DNA of 5,293 bases from Candidatus Hydrogenedentota bacterium (GTDB lineage Bacteria; Hydrogenedentota; Hydrogenedentia; Hydrogenedentales; GCA-2746185), in the NCBI GenBank assembly GCA_030123645.1, contig JASJYE010000201.1, forward strand, positions 1 through 5,293. The letters are read 5' to 3'. Both the position numbers and the translations under genes were made by a program. Shown piece after piece: positions 1 through 5,293 of this stretch. Below the pieces are notes generated by a model. That model searched no databases, was not told where the DNA came from, and saw only the letters and a list, made by a program, of their open reading frames with translations. Within the stretch, counting starts at the first letter, position 1, and the number at the start of each line of letters is the position of its first letter.

Positions 1-291
1 CGATAAAAAGTCTATTGTCGTTGACGCTGAAGGTTCTGCCGCAGCAGGAGGGAAAGCTTGGCCGAAGCCGCCCGGGTCTTGCCGCGGCTCCTGACGCCTG
101 AAGAACGGCCCCGGGCCGCCGTCATCGGCCTGCCGCGCGCCGGGCAAGGCCAGGGGGGTCCCTCTGTGCGCCAAGGCGCACCTGCCCGAAGTCCGGCGAG
201 GACCGGAGCGAGGCCAAGGGCCCTGTTATTCCACCAATGCTCAAACCCATGTTAAAGAACCCGTAATTGCCAGCGCAGGCACTCCTCTACC
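1..291 (-). ncRNA. Candidate structured non-coding RNA, family not recognised
   Basis: A strong promoter at 297-325 fires leftward, and the transcript (+1 near 290-291) can fold into nested helices. Paired positions are 271-276 with 24-29, 256-262 with 31-37, 221-224 with 49-52, 212-218 with 57-63 (7 perfect pairs), 143-148 with 78-83, 120-124 with 92-96 and 114-118 with 106-110. Local hairpins lie at 166-181 and 192-207. The fold is a closing stem, then an asymmetric bubble (225-255 against 38-48), then a branched head. A U5 run (complement of 5-9) lies near the left edge and could be the 3' end, but no clean terminator stem precedes it, so the RNA may run past position 1. The bubble between closing and distal stems recalls 6S RNA, but about 290 nt is long for it. 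I found no SRP GGAAGGAAGC loop, no RNase P GAGGAAAGUCC core and no tmRNA ends. Function is unknown. Promoter and helices are seen; the RNA gene is inferred. Confidence 0.5.
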
Positions 292-296
292 CTTAT

Positions 297-325
297 ATTA
301 TCTCACTCCACACACAACCTGTCAA
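297..325 (-). promoter_or_regulatory. Strong sigma-70 promoter for the left-end RNA
   Basis: Read on the minus strand, a perfect -35 TTGACA (320-325) is separated by exactly 17 bp from a -10 GATAAT (297-302, five of six consensus bases). An AT-rich stretch follows and transcription should start at a G near 290-291. It is the best promoter match in the window. No protein start with a ribosome binding site follows it, which supports a stable RNA as its product. Confidence 0.75.
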
Positions 326-682
326 GGGCTATTCAGGCTAAATCCGTATCAACTCAAGAGATAGGCGAACCCACACTTGATGCGCCCGGCCGCACAGCTC
401 CTCCAGACAGGCGGCAGCTCCGGCGAAAGATTCTCGAGCGACTCGTAGACCCGTTCCGTGCCGTCACTCGCGGACGGTGATTCGCCCGCTTCGGGCCTCG
501 AACGTTCCATCGGGCCGCCGGCGCACGTCCTCACCCTCGAGAATTTTTTTCCTCTGTTCCGCAGCTCAGGCAGGGTGCCCGAATAGAACGCTCGGGTCGC
601 GAGGCGGTGGAATGCTAAAATGGATTTTTCGGCGCAGGCCGGCCGATACGGCTAAGATATCGCAGAGGATGATGAGACCACA
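326..682. other. Intergenic region with one doubtful small open frame
   Basis: This 357 bp stretch has no gene I can support firmly. On the minus strand a frame is open for about 100 codons, down to a TGA at 349-351. Its usable starts are a GTG at 532-534 and an ATG at 508-510, which would give proteins of 61 or 53 residues. Neither has a well-placed Shine-Dalgarno site, and the product (rich in E, S and P) resembles nothing I know. On the plus strand, an ATG at 612 opens a 24-codon frame whose TGA overlaps the msrB start as ATGA. A small hairpin, GCCCG-CTT-CGGGC, lies at 484-496 with no T-tract. Promoter elements for msrB probably lie in the right part. Confidence 0.5.
613..621 (+). promoter_or_regulatory. 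Possible extended -10 element for msrB
   Basis: The sequence TGCTAAAAT carries the extended -10 TG and a TAAAAT hexamer (616-621). It lies about 60 bp before the msrB start codon. No recognisable -35 sits 17 bp upstream, which is tolerable for extended -10 promoters but keeps this tentative. Confidence 0.3.
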
Positions 683-1117
683 ATGAGTACGAGAAAACTT
701 TCGGGCGATCGGGACGCTATCGACTTGCCGTCATCCGAAGGAGAGTGGCAAGCGCGGTTAACGCCCCAGGAGTTTGAGGTCATTCGCAAAAAAGGGACCG
801 AGCACGCATTCTCCGGCGCCTACCACGACACGAAGGCTCCCGGGATCTACGTGTGCGCGGGCTGCGGCCAGGAACTCTTTCGCTCGGACGCCAAATTCGA
901 CTCGGGCACGGGCTGGCCTAGCTTTTTCAAAGCGATCCGCGATGACTGCGTCGCGGAGCTCCAGGACCATTCCCTTGGCATGGTCCGTACCGAGGTCGTC
1001 TGTAGCCGGTGCGAGGGTCATCTCGGGCACGTATTCGAAGACGGCCCCGAGCCGACGGGCCTGCGTTACTGCCTCAACTCGATTTCGCTCCGCCTGTACG
1101 AGGACGGAGATTCGTAA
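683..1117 (+). CDS. msrB: Peptide-methionine (R)-S-oxide reductase MsrB
   Basis: This enzyme reduces the R-epimer of methionine sulfoxide in oxidised proteins, usually with thioredoxin as electron donor, in the cytoplasm. The 144-residue protein is one complete SelR/MsrB domain. It starts with the typical N-terminal helix region (EWQARLTPQEFEVIRKKGTE, about 21-40). It then shows the zinc-binding pairs C58/C61 and C107/C110, the GWPSF motif at 77-81, the HLGHVF segment (H113, H116) and the catalytic cysteine C130 in RYCLNS. The only other cysteine is C89, a possible resolving residue, although C130 could also be recycled directly. There is no signal peptide and no fused MsrA domain. The ATG is chosen because it gives family-typical length; its ribosome site is weak (GAG at 674-676, or AGAGG at 664-668 spaced 14). 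It is monocistronic and converges on the MutS-like gene 97 bp away. Identification is secure. Confidence 0.96.
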   Translation: MSTRKLSGDRDAIDLPSSEGEWQARLTPQEFEVIRKKGTEHAFSGAYHDTKAPGIYVCAGCGQELFRSDAKFDSGTGWPSFFKAIRDDCVAELQDHSLGMVRTEVVCSRCEGHLGHVFEDGPEPTGLRYCLNSISLRLYEDGDS

Positions 1118-1214
1118 CGCGCCGATTCTCAGGAACTTTCAGAGACCTGCTTGCTCACGCCGGGGACCGCAAAAAAGTAGGCCCGCCTGAGAGCCAAACG
1201 ACTGCGTAGAATCT

Positions 1215-3008
1215 TTAGACCTTTAGGCCGATGGCGCGCATCAGGGCGAGCGCGTTGCTCCGCTGCACCACCCCCTCGCGTATCTTGAAATCGAATACCA
1301 AGCGGTCGCCTTCCAGGTGGTCTACAAAATGCACGTTGGCCGCCTTCGAGCCGAAGGTCCCCGCCGTGTCCGTGATTGCCAAGTCATGCGTCGTGACGAG
1401 GCCGATCCCCCCGCCCTCTATGAAACCCTTCAGGACGGCCTCGGCGCCAAGCTGCCTGTCACGCGAGTTCGTGCCGTGAAGAATTTCATCCACCAAAAAG
1501 AGAAGCGGAAGTTCCCCATGCTTAAGCTCCAAGATCTCGCGCAATCGGGTTATCTCGGCATAGAAATGGGAGGTGCCGCGCTGAATCGAGTCGATAATGT
1601 GCAGCGAGGCCCCAAGCGCCAGAGGTGAGACCCGTAGCGACTTGCCGCGTATCGGAGCGCCCATGAACGCCAGGACCGCATTAATGCCGACGACGCGCAA
1701 CAGCGTGCTTTTCCCCGACATGTTCGAACCGCTGACCACGAGCATGCGGGGCTGCCCGCCAAGGTAGACCGTGTTCCGCACGCAAGAAGCGTCCGGCAGC
1801 AAGGGATGACCGAGCTCGTGCCCATCGTAGATGACCTCCGACTCGGTAATCTCCGGAAAGGGATCGCCCGGATGCTCATAGGCGTAGCCGGCCAGGGCGC
1901 ACAGGACCTCCAGTTCGCCCATCGCATTGACCCACTCGGGCACCATCGCCCCACAACGCGCCCGCCAACGTTCCAAGGCATAAGCGAAATGGACAGACCA
2001 CAGCAACACCAGCGCGATCGGCGCGAACATTTGGTTGCGGTGGGCATCGAGCCATATAACCAAACGCGCCAGCTGGGCTATACGCGACGAGGCTTTCATC
2101 CCGGAGGCCGTTAATCTTTCCCGCAATCCGCACAACTTTGGGGTTTCGAAGGTAGACGCTTCAAAATGCCGCACGACCTCTGAGAAAACGACTAGATCTT
2201 TCATGGGTTCGTCGAGATCGCCAATGACCCGTGCCACTTCTTCTCTCATTGAACGTGCAAAAATCAACTCGGCCGCCACGAGCAGGATAAAGGGCGTCAG
2301 AGACCAGAGATCGAAGCCCCAGCAAGCAAAGGCGCCGGCGCTCAACGCTACCAATGACACGGCCACCCAAAAACGCGGCCCCGCGGAGAGCACGGGGGCG
2401 GCGGTGGCCCATGCACGGAGCAGTTCTGGACGTACGCGGGCGCGCACGCTGCCCGCCAGCAGCGCAAGCCCCTCCCTGAAGTCGAGTTGGCCGCGCAATT
2501 CGGATACAGCTTGCTGGCGCGCCTCGATCTCGGCTTTCCCCGCTGGCGCACACAACCACTGCGCCAGCGTGGCTTCGCCCGCGCGAGTGCGGGCCGTGCA
2601 CAAAAGCTCGAAGAGTGAGGCCTCTCCAAATAGGTCGAGATCTTCCGCGTAAAGATGGCCCTTCGGGACAAGATCCCCCCCACCCCGGCCCTGACCGGCC
2701 CAGCGATCTTCGATGCGGTCGATCCCGCGCTGATAATAAAGCACGGCGCCTTCCGCATCCTTTTTCGCGCGCAGGATCCGCTCGTGCATGATGAGGAGTG
2801 CAACAAACGCGAGGATCGGCGCAGCCAGAAATAGGGCCGGGATTACTCCTTCAACAAGTGAGAGCCAGAGGATTCCAAGCCCGGCAATGAATATGGCAAG
2901 GCGGCTATTAGCGCACCAACCATCTCGGCGCCGCAAAACTTCCAACGCGCGCTTGCGGTCTTCGAGTCGCTCGCGGTACACGGCGAGGGGATTGTGCTCC
3001 TTGCTCAT
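1215..3008 (-). CDS. Membrane-anchored MutS-family ATPase (MutS core plus ATPase, no mismatch-recognition domain)
   Basis: The 597-residue protein has a basic N-terminus, then hydrophobic segments at about 36-53 and 56-74. A MutS domain III-like block follows at about 118-190 (LDLFGEASLFELL, TRAGEATLAQWL). Further hydrophobic segments lie near 213-229 and 237-251, and possibly 327-343. The C-terminal MutS ATPase has Walker A GSNMSGKST (427-435), a signature-like SHFYAEI (480-486), Walker B LLFLVDEI with D507/E508, the HGTNS loop (511-515) and switch histidine H541 in TTHD. The mismatch-binding FxE domain I is absent and there is no Smr nuclease domain, so this is neither MutS1 nor MutS2. Membrane-linked MutS-domain proteins of this kind are known from genome annotations, but to my knowledge their role is undefined; DNA or nucleic-acid remodelling at the membrane is a guess. 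The ATG has an excellent AGGAGG (3016-3021) 7 nt upstream. The gene lies 81 bp downstream of the MutS-unrelated HTH-receiver stop plus leader (122 bp stop to start) and may be co-transcribed with it. Confidence 0.88.
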   Translation of the reverse strand: MSKEHNPLAVYRERLEDRKRALEVLRRRDGWCANSRLAIFIAGLGILWLSLVEGVIPALFLAAPILAFVALLIMHERILRAKKDAEGAVLYYQRGIDRIEDRWAGQGRGGGDLVPKGHLYAEDLDLFGEASLFELLCTARTRAGEATLAQWLCAPAGKAEIEARQQAVSELRGQLDFREGLALLAGSVRARVRPELLRAWATAAPVLSAGPRFWVAVSLVALSAGAFACWGFDLWSLTPFILLVAAELIFARSMREEVARVIGDLDEPMKDLVVFSEVVRHFEASTFETPKLCGLRERLTASGMKASSRIAQLARLVIWLDAHRNQMFAPIALVLLWSVHFAYALERWRARCGAMVPEWVNAMGELEVLCALAGYAYEHPGDPFPEITESEVIYDGHELGHPLLPDASCVRNTVYLGGQPRMLVVSGSNMSGKSTLLRVVGINAVLAFMGAPIRGKSLRVSPLALGASLHIIDSIQRGTSHFYAEITRLREILELKHGELPLLFLVDEILHGTNSRDRQLGAEAVLKGFIEGGGIGLVTTHDLAITDTAGTFGSKAANVHFVDHLEGDRLVFDFKIREGVVQRSNALALMRAIGLKV

Positions 3009-3130
3009 GAAAGCGCCTCCTGCATAGGGGCGGACGTGGCCGGATTACGGAACACCCGAGTAACCCGCCCCACCTAGGAATGAAGAAAAGAAGTGCAGAT
3101 GTTTCCGAAGCGCCGTGGCAGGTACGGAAA

Positions 3131-3709
3131 TCAGTTTACCTCGACACCCACCATGGCTAAAGCGCGCCGCAGGTCGTCCGGGGTAAACGGCTTCTTCAGG
3201 CAGGTCACGGCGCCCATTTCGATGATCTTTTTTGCAGTCTCCGCCTCATAATAACCGGTCATCGCAATGACGCTCGTCGAGGAAGTGTCGGGGGAAGACT
3301 TGATTCGCCTGCACACCTCGAAGCCGTCAAGCCCGGGAAGGCGAATATCGAGGAAAACGACACTGGGCCGGAACGTCCCGATCTGATGTCCTGCATCGAA
3401 ACCATCCGTGGCGACGTTGATCTCGAAGGGGGCCTTGGCGCGTTCCAAAAAACGGCGTATGAGTGAAATAATCGCTTTTTCATCGTCGACAACCAAAATC
3501 CGGACGCAAGCATCGCGAAGATCCGAATGCAGCGGAATTTTGTTGTCGCGCAGAAAACGGATTAGATCGTCGCGGCGAATCCTGCGGTGTCCCCCGGGAG
3601 TCTTAAACACGCCAATGCGCCCCGCTTCCGCCCACTTCCGAATCGTGTCGGGAGTGACATGGCAGAACCTTGCGACTTCGGAGGTGCTAAACGATTGCTT
3701 TGGTTCCAT
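3131..3709 (-). CDS. HTH-receiver protein: N-terminal excisionase/MerR-like DNA-binding domain, C-terminal REC domain
   Basis: This 192-residue cytoplasmic regulator has a winged helix-turn-helix of the excisionase/BldC/MerR type at about 6-55. It shows TSEVARFCHVTPDTIRKW for the helices and TPGGHRRI (37-44) for the wing. A full receiver domain follows at about 69-190, with the acidic pair D75/D76, phospho-acceptor D121 in FLDIRLPG, T151 in AMTG and K173 in KKPF. All phosphotransfer residues are present, so it should be switched by a histidine kinase encoded elsewhere. The order is the reverse of most response regulators, which place REC first. The expected role is transcription control by phosphorylation; targets are unknown. 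The ATG is supported by GAGGGG (3719-3724) 9 nt upstream. The gene lies 106 bp after tRNA-Thr with no evident terminator between, and 122 bp before the MutS-like gene, which it might co-express or regulate. Domain calls are firm, function is inferred. Confidence 0.9.
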   Translation of the reverse strand: MEPKQSFSTSEVARFCHVTPDTIRKWAEAGRIGVFKTPGGHRRIRRDDLIRFLRDNKIPLHSDLRDACVRILVVDDEKAIISLIRRFLERAKAPFEINVATDGFDAGHQIGTFRPSVVFLDIRLPGLDGFEVCRRIKSSPDTSSTSVIAMTGYYEAETAKKIIEMGAVTCLKKPFTPDDLRRALAMVGVEVN

Positions 3710-3815
3710 GCGCGTGTGCCCCTCGCCTCAAACGCTGATTTCAGTCTTGACTGCCGGTTCATGAGCACGTGTCGCACCACCTGAACTTCCCTGCGCTGCG
3801 CACATCCCGGCGCAC

Positions 3816-3891
3816 TGGAGCTGGAACGGGGAGTCGAACCCCGGACCTCATCATTACGAGTGATGCGCTCTACCAACTGAGCTATTCCAGC
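3816..3891 (-). tRNA. tRNA-Thr(CGU)
   Basis: The minus strand gives a full 76-nt cloverleaf including an encoded CCA (3816-3818). The acceptor stem is GCTGGAA/TTCCAGC, and the anticodon stem is CATCA/TGATG around loop CTCGTAA, so the anticodon is CGT and it reads ACG. The T-arm is CGGGG-TTCGACT-CCCCG. The discriminator is U (complement of 3819). The G1-C72 and C2-G71 pairs fit threonine identity. It lies 10 nt after tRNA-Phe and is surely co-transcribed with it. Confidence 0.97.
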
Positions 3892-3901
3892 GCAAACTAA
3901 A

Positions 3902-3977
<76 letters not shown>

Positions 3978-3987
3978 ACACCAATTG

Positions 3988-4017
3988 AGAGTACGTAATT
4001 TAACCTCGGCAAGTCAA
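3988..4017 (-). promoter_or_regulatory. Probable promoter of the tRNA-Phe/tRNA-Thr unit
   Basis: On the minus strand a -35 TTGACT (4012-4017) is followed after 18 bp by a -10 TACTCT (3988-3993), which keeps the key TA...T bases. A start near 3981 would leave a leader of a few nucleotides before the tRNA-Phe 5' end at 3977. The position is ideal, while the -10 match is modest. Confidence 0.55.
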
Positions 4018-4070
4018 ATCGCGCACACACAGAAAGGCGTGGGGAAAGGCGGCGATAGCCCGTGTGCGGC

Positions 4071-4991
4071 TTATCCTAAGCGCCTGTCCATGTGAATGCC
4101 GCCGACGCCCACGTCGCCGACCGATCGGCGGATTCGAGACAGCGTATCGAGCATCTGTTGGGCCGACACCGGTTCATTGCCCTCTCGGCCCGTCACGCAA
4201 AAGAGTAAATCGAGTGACTCAGGTACACCTGAAGCGCCCTCTTTCGACGCGTCGAGCTGATGCACGATTCCTGATGACTCGTGAAGGGAGCTTAGGTGCT
4301 TGCGCCAACTGTGCTGGACTTTCTTGCAGTAGGACTTGGCTTCGGCCGCCGGAACGGCGCAAATAAAAAAGCCTCCGCCCCAATGTCCGACAAGAAAATC
4401 TCGCTCGTGAAAATTCTCCCCGCACAATTTTAAGGCGCGCGCAAGATGACGCAGGGTCTTGTCCCTCGCGGCCCCGCCCTGACTCGTCCCAAACCTGTGA
4501 AGATGCAGAAGCTCAACGAGTATCACGGCAGAGGCGCTTTGACGCGTAATAAGCTGCTGAACGCGCCTTCGCGAACCTTCCGCGTCGGGCAAATTGGTAA
4601 CCTGGTCGATATAGTCCTCCGAAGCCGAGGCCCGAAGCAGCGCTTCCACACGTTGGGTAACCTGATGCAAATCAAAGGGTTTCGTCACGTAGTCATCCGC
4701 ACCCTGTTCGAGGCCGTGTCGGACTTCTTCGGGGTTGTCCATGGCCGAAAGAAAGAGAACCGGCAACGTATCCAGGGAGGAATCGCGGCGGATCTGCCGG
4801 CACACTTCGAAACCGGAAACATCGGGCAGCATAACGTCGAGCACGAGAAGATCCAGCGACTCCTTCCTCGCGATCTCGAGGACGTCTCTGCCTGAAGTGC
4901 AGACGGCGCAAGCGTGCCCCGCCTCCTTCAACTCTTGCGCAATGCGCGCAGCGGTCGCGGCATCATCGTCGACAATGAGAATCTTCGCCAC
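4071..4991 (-). CDS. Response regulator with REC domain and degenerate GGDEF-like domain
   Basis: Residues here are counted from the upstream GTG at 5018; subtract 9 for the chosen start. An intact receiver at about 11-130 has D17/D18 in VDDD, phospho-acceptor D61 in VLDVMLPD, S91 and K113 in TKPF. The rest (about 136-315) follows the diguanylate cyclase pattern: DQVTNLPD for the usual D-x-LTGLPNR start, then ILVELLHLHRFG in place of the metal-binding DxDxFK strand, then HWGGGFFIC where RxGGDEFxx should be. Both metal and catalytic acids are gone, so c-di-GMP synthesis is not expected. It may bind a partner or nucleotide, or be a silent fold. No DNA-binding domain is seen. I chose the GTG at 4989-4991 (306 residues) because AGGA lies 8 nt upstream and it opens directly into the receiver; the GTG at 5018 (315 residues) has no ribosome site. 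It stands between two tRNA pairs, all on one strand. Confidence 0.85.
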   Translation of the reverse strand: MAKILIVDDDAATAARIAQELKEAGHACAVCTSGRDVLEIARKESLDLLVLDVMLPDVSGFEVCRQIRRDSSLDTLPVLFLSAMDNPEEVRHGLEQGADDYVTKPFDLHQVTQRVEALLRASASEDYIDQVTNLPDAEGSRRRVQQLITRQSASAVILVELLHLHRFGTSQGGAARDKTLRHLARALKLCGENFHERDFLVGHWGGGFFICAVPAAEAKSYCKKVQHSWRKHLSSLHESSGIVHQLDASKEGASGVPESLDLLFCVTGREGNEPVSAQQMLDTLSRIRRSVGDVGVGGIHMDRRLG

Positions 4992-4999
4992 TCTTTCTG

Positions 5000-5003
5000 T
5001 CCT
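5000..5003 (-). promoter_or_regulatory. Ribosome binding site that decides the start of the REC/GGDEF-like gene
   Basis: AGGA on the minus strand ends 8 nt before the GTG at 4989-4991. The alternative GTG at 5016-5018 has no purine-rich site at a workable distance, so translation most likely begins at the inner GTG. Confidence 0.55.
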
Positions 5004-5036
5004 ATCGTGTCGGGCCACGACGTCCGGGCGGTTACC

Positions 5037-5048
5037 GTGTAGCTACAC
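5037..5048. promoter_or_regulatory. Perfect 12-bp palindrome upstream of the REC/GGDEF-like gene
   Basis: GTGTAGCTACAC reads the same on both strands. It lies about 45 bp before the favoured start codon and downstream of tRNA-Leu, a place suited to an operator for a dimeric regulator. Its centre has no loop, so it is a poor RNA hairpin. I see no second copy in the window. The operator role is an inference. Confidence 0.3.
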
Positions 5049-5105
5049 ACAGCCCGCTGTTGCCCACGTTTAGCGCTTCGAATGAGATTCCGTCTGTGTC
5101 GTTTC

Positions 5106-5192
5106 TGGTGGGCGAGGAGGGACTCGAACCCTCAAGCCCTTGCGGGCAACGGATTTTAAGTCCGTCGTGTCTGCCAATTCCACCACTCGCCC
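5106..5192 (-). tRNA. tRNA-Leu(UAA)
   Basis: An 87-nt class II tRNA on the minus strand with encoded CCA (5106-5108) and discriminator A. The acceptor stem is GGGCGAG/CTCGCCC. The anticodon stem is ACGGA/TCCGT around CTTAAAA, so the anticodon is TAA. The long variable arm carries the stem GCCC-GCAA-GGGC, and the T-arm is GAGGG/CCCTC. It lies 23 nt after tRNA-Cys in the same unit. Confidence 0.98.
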
Positions 5193-5215
5193 GGGAACCG
5201 GAAGGCAGTAAATGT

Positions 5216-5291
5216 TGGAGGCGGCACCCGGACTTGAACCGGGAATACACAGTTTTGCAAACTGCTGCCTTACCAATTTGGCTATGCCGCC
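5216..5291 (-). tRNA. tRNA-Cys(GCA)
   Basis: A complete 76-nt tRNA on the minus strand, ending two bases before the window edge. The acceptor stem is GGCGGCA/TGCCGCC, the anticodon loop TTGCAAA gives GCA, and the T-arm is CCCGG/CCGGG. The discriminator is U, the key identity base for cysteine, followed by an encoded CCA (5216-5218). Its promoter must lie beyond the right edge. It leads the tRNA-Leu gene. Confidence 0.97.
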
Positions 5292-5293
5292 AC

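Noticed and set aside
3..101. Open plus-strand frames entering from the left edge, as a possible gene tail
   Set aside because: Two frames are open for only about 30 codons, neither tail is recognisable, and the same bases take part in the proposed RNA helices.
126..254. 42-codon minus-strand frame starting with ATG inside the candidate RNA
   Set aside because: No Shine-Dalgarno site precedes it and the product is low-complexity.
58..255. 65-codon plus-strand frame from a TTG start
   Set aside because: Its proline- and arginine-rich product looks like translated GC-rich structured RNA, it resembles no family, and the strong promoter here points the other way.
1..291. Assignment of the left-end RNA to SRP RNA, RNase P RNA or tmRNA
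   Set aside because: The diagnostic SRP apical loop, the RNase P conserved core and the tmRNA tRNA-like ends are absent on both strands. A short likeness to RNase P around 200-220 does not extend.
1127..1192. Inverted repeat TCTCAGG/CCTGAGA between the convergent genes as a bidirectional terminator
   Set aside because: The arms are 52 bp apart and there is no T-tract next to them.
758..1209. Overlapping frames on both strands across msrB
   Set aside because: They are shadows of a securely identified gene.
1215..3008. Calling this gene mutS or mutS2
   Set aside because: Mismatch-recognition domain I is missing, as are the Smr and KOW features of MutS2, and membrane segments are present.
3102..3130. 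TTTCCG/CGGAAA stem after the HTH-receiver stop as an intrinsic terminator
   Set aside because: The stem is only 6 bp with a 17-nt loop, and the T-rich run comes about 10 nt too late.
4022..4068. 7-bp inverted repeat after the REC/GGDEF-like stop as a terminator
   Set aside because: The loop is 33 nt and no T-tract follows.
5032..5276. Two 68-72 codon minus-strand frames at the right end
   Set aside because: They run through tRNA-Leu and tRNA-Cys and are by-products of those sequences.

Overview
This is a bacterial chromosomal segment. The tRNA genes carry encoded CCA ends, the genes have Shine-Dalgarno sites, and the base composition is high in G+C. The protein set is a stand-alone MsrB, a membrane-anchored MutS-family ATPase, an HTH-receiver protein and a receiver plus degenerate-GGDEF protein. 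It suggests a free-living, signalling-rich lineage of the Acidobacteria or Deltaproteobacteria kind, but that placement is an inference and nothing in the window fixes the phylum. No mobile element, CRISPR array, integrase or phage gene is visible.

Layout, left to right. Positions 1-325 hold no convincing protein gene. They contain a near-consensus sigma-70 promoter on the minus strand (TTGACA, 17 bp, GATAAT), and the roughly 290 nt below it can fold into many nested helices. I read this as a gene for a structured non-coding RNA that I do not recognise. Positions 326-682 are mostly intergenic, with one doubtful open frame. msrB (683-1117, plus) is the only clear plus-strand gene, and it converges on the next gene.

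From 1215 to the right edge everything is on the minus strand. In transcription order, from the right edge leftward: tRNA-Cys(GCA), tRNA-Leu(UAA), a receiver/degenerate-GGDEF protein, tRNA-Phe(GAA), tRNA-Thr(CGU), an HTH-receiver protein, and a membrane MutS-like ATPase. Two tRNA pairs therefore each sit just upstream of a response-regulator gene.

How the genes work together. The two regulators are single-component receivers with no histidine kinase in the window, so their partners are elsewhere. One has a DNA-binding domain in front of the receiver, the reverse of the usual order. The other has lost its GGDEF signature and is probably a non-catalytic output or protein-interaction module. The MutS-like protein keeps all the ATPase motifs but has no mismatch-recognition domain and has several membrane segments, so classical mismatch repair is unlikely. 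MsrB is a housekeeping oxidative-damage repair enzyme. No pathway clearly joins these genes. The best candidates for something undescribed are the structured RNA at the left end and the unusual domain arrangements of the three minus-strand proteins.
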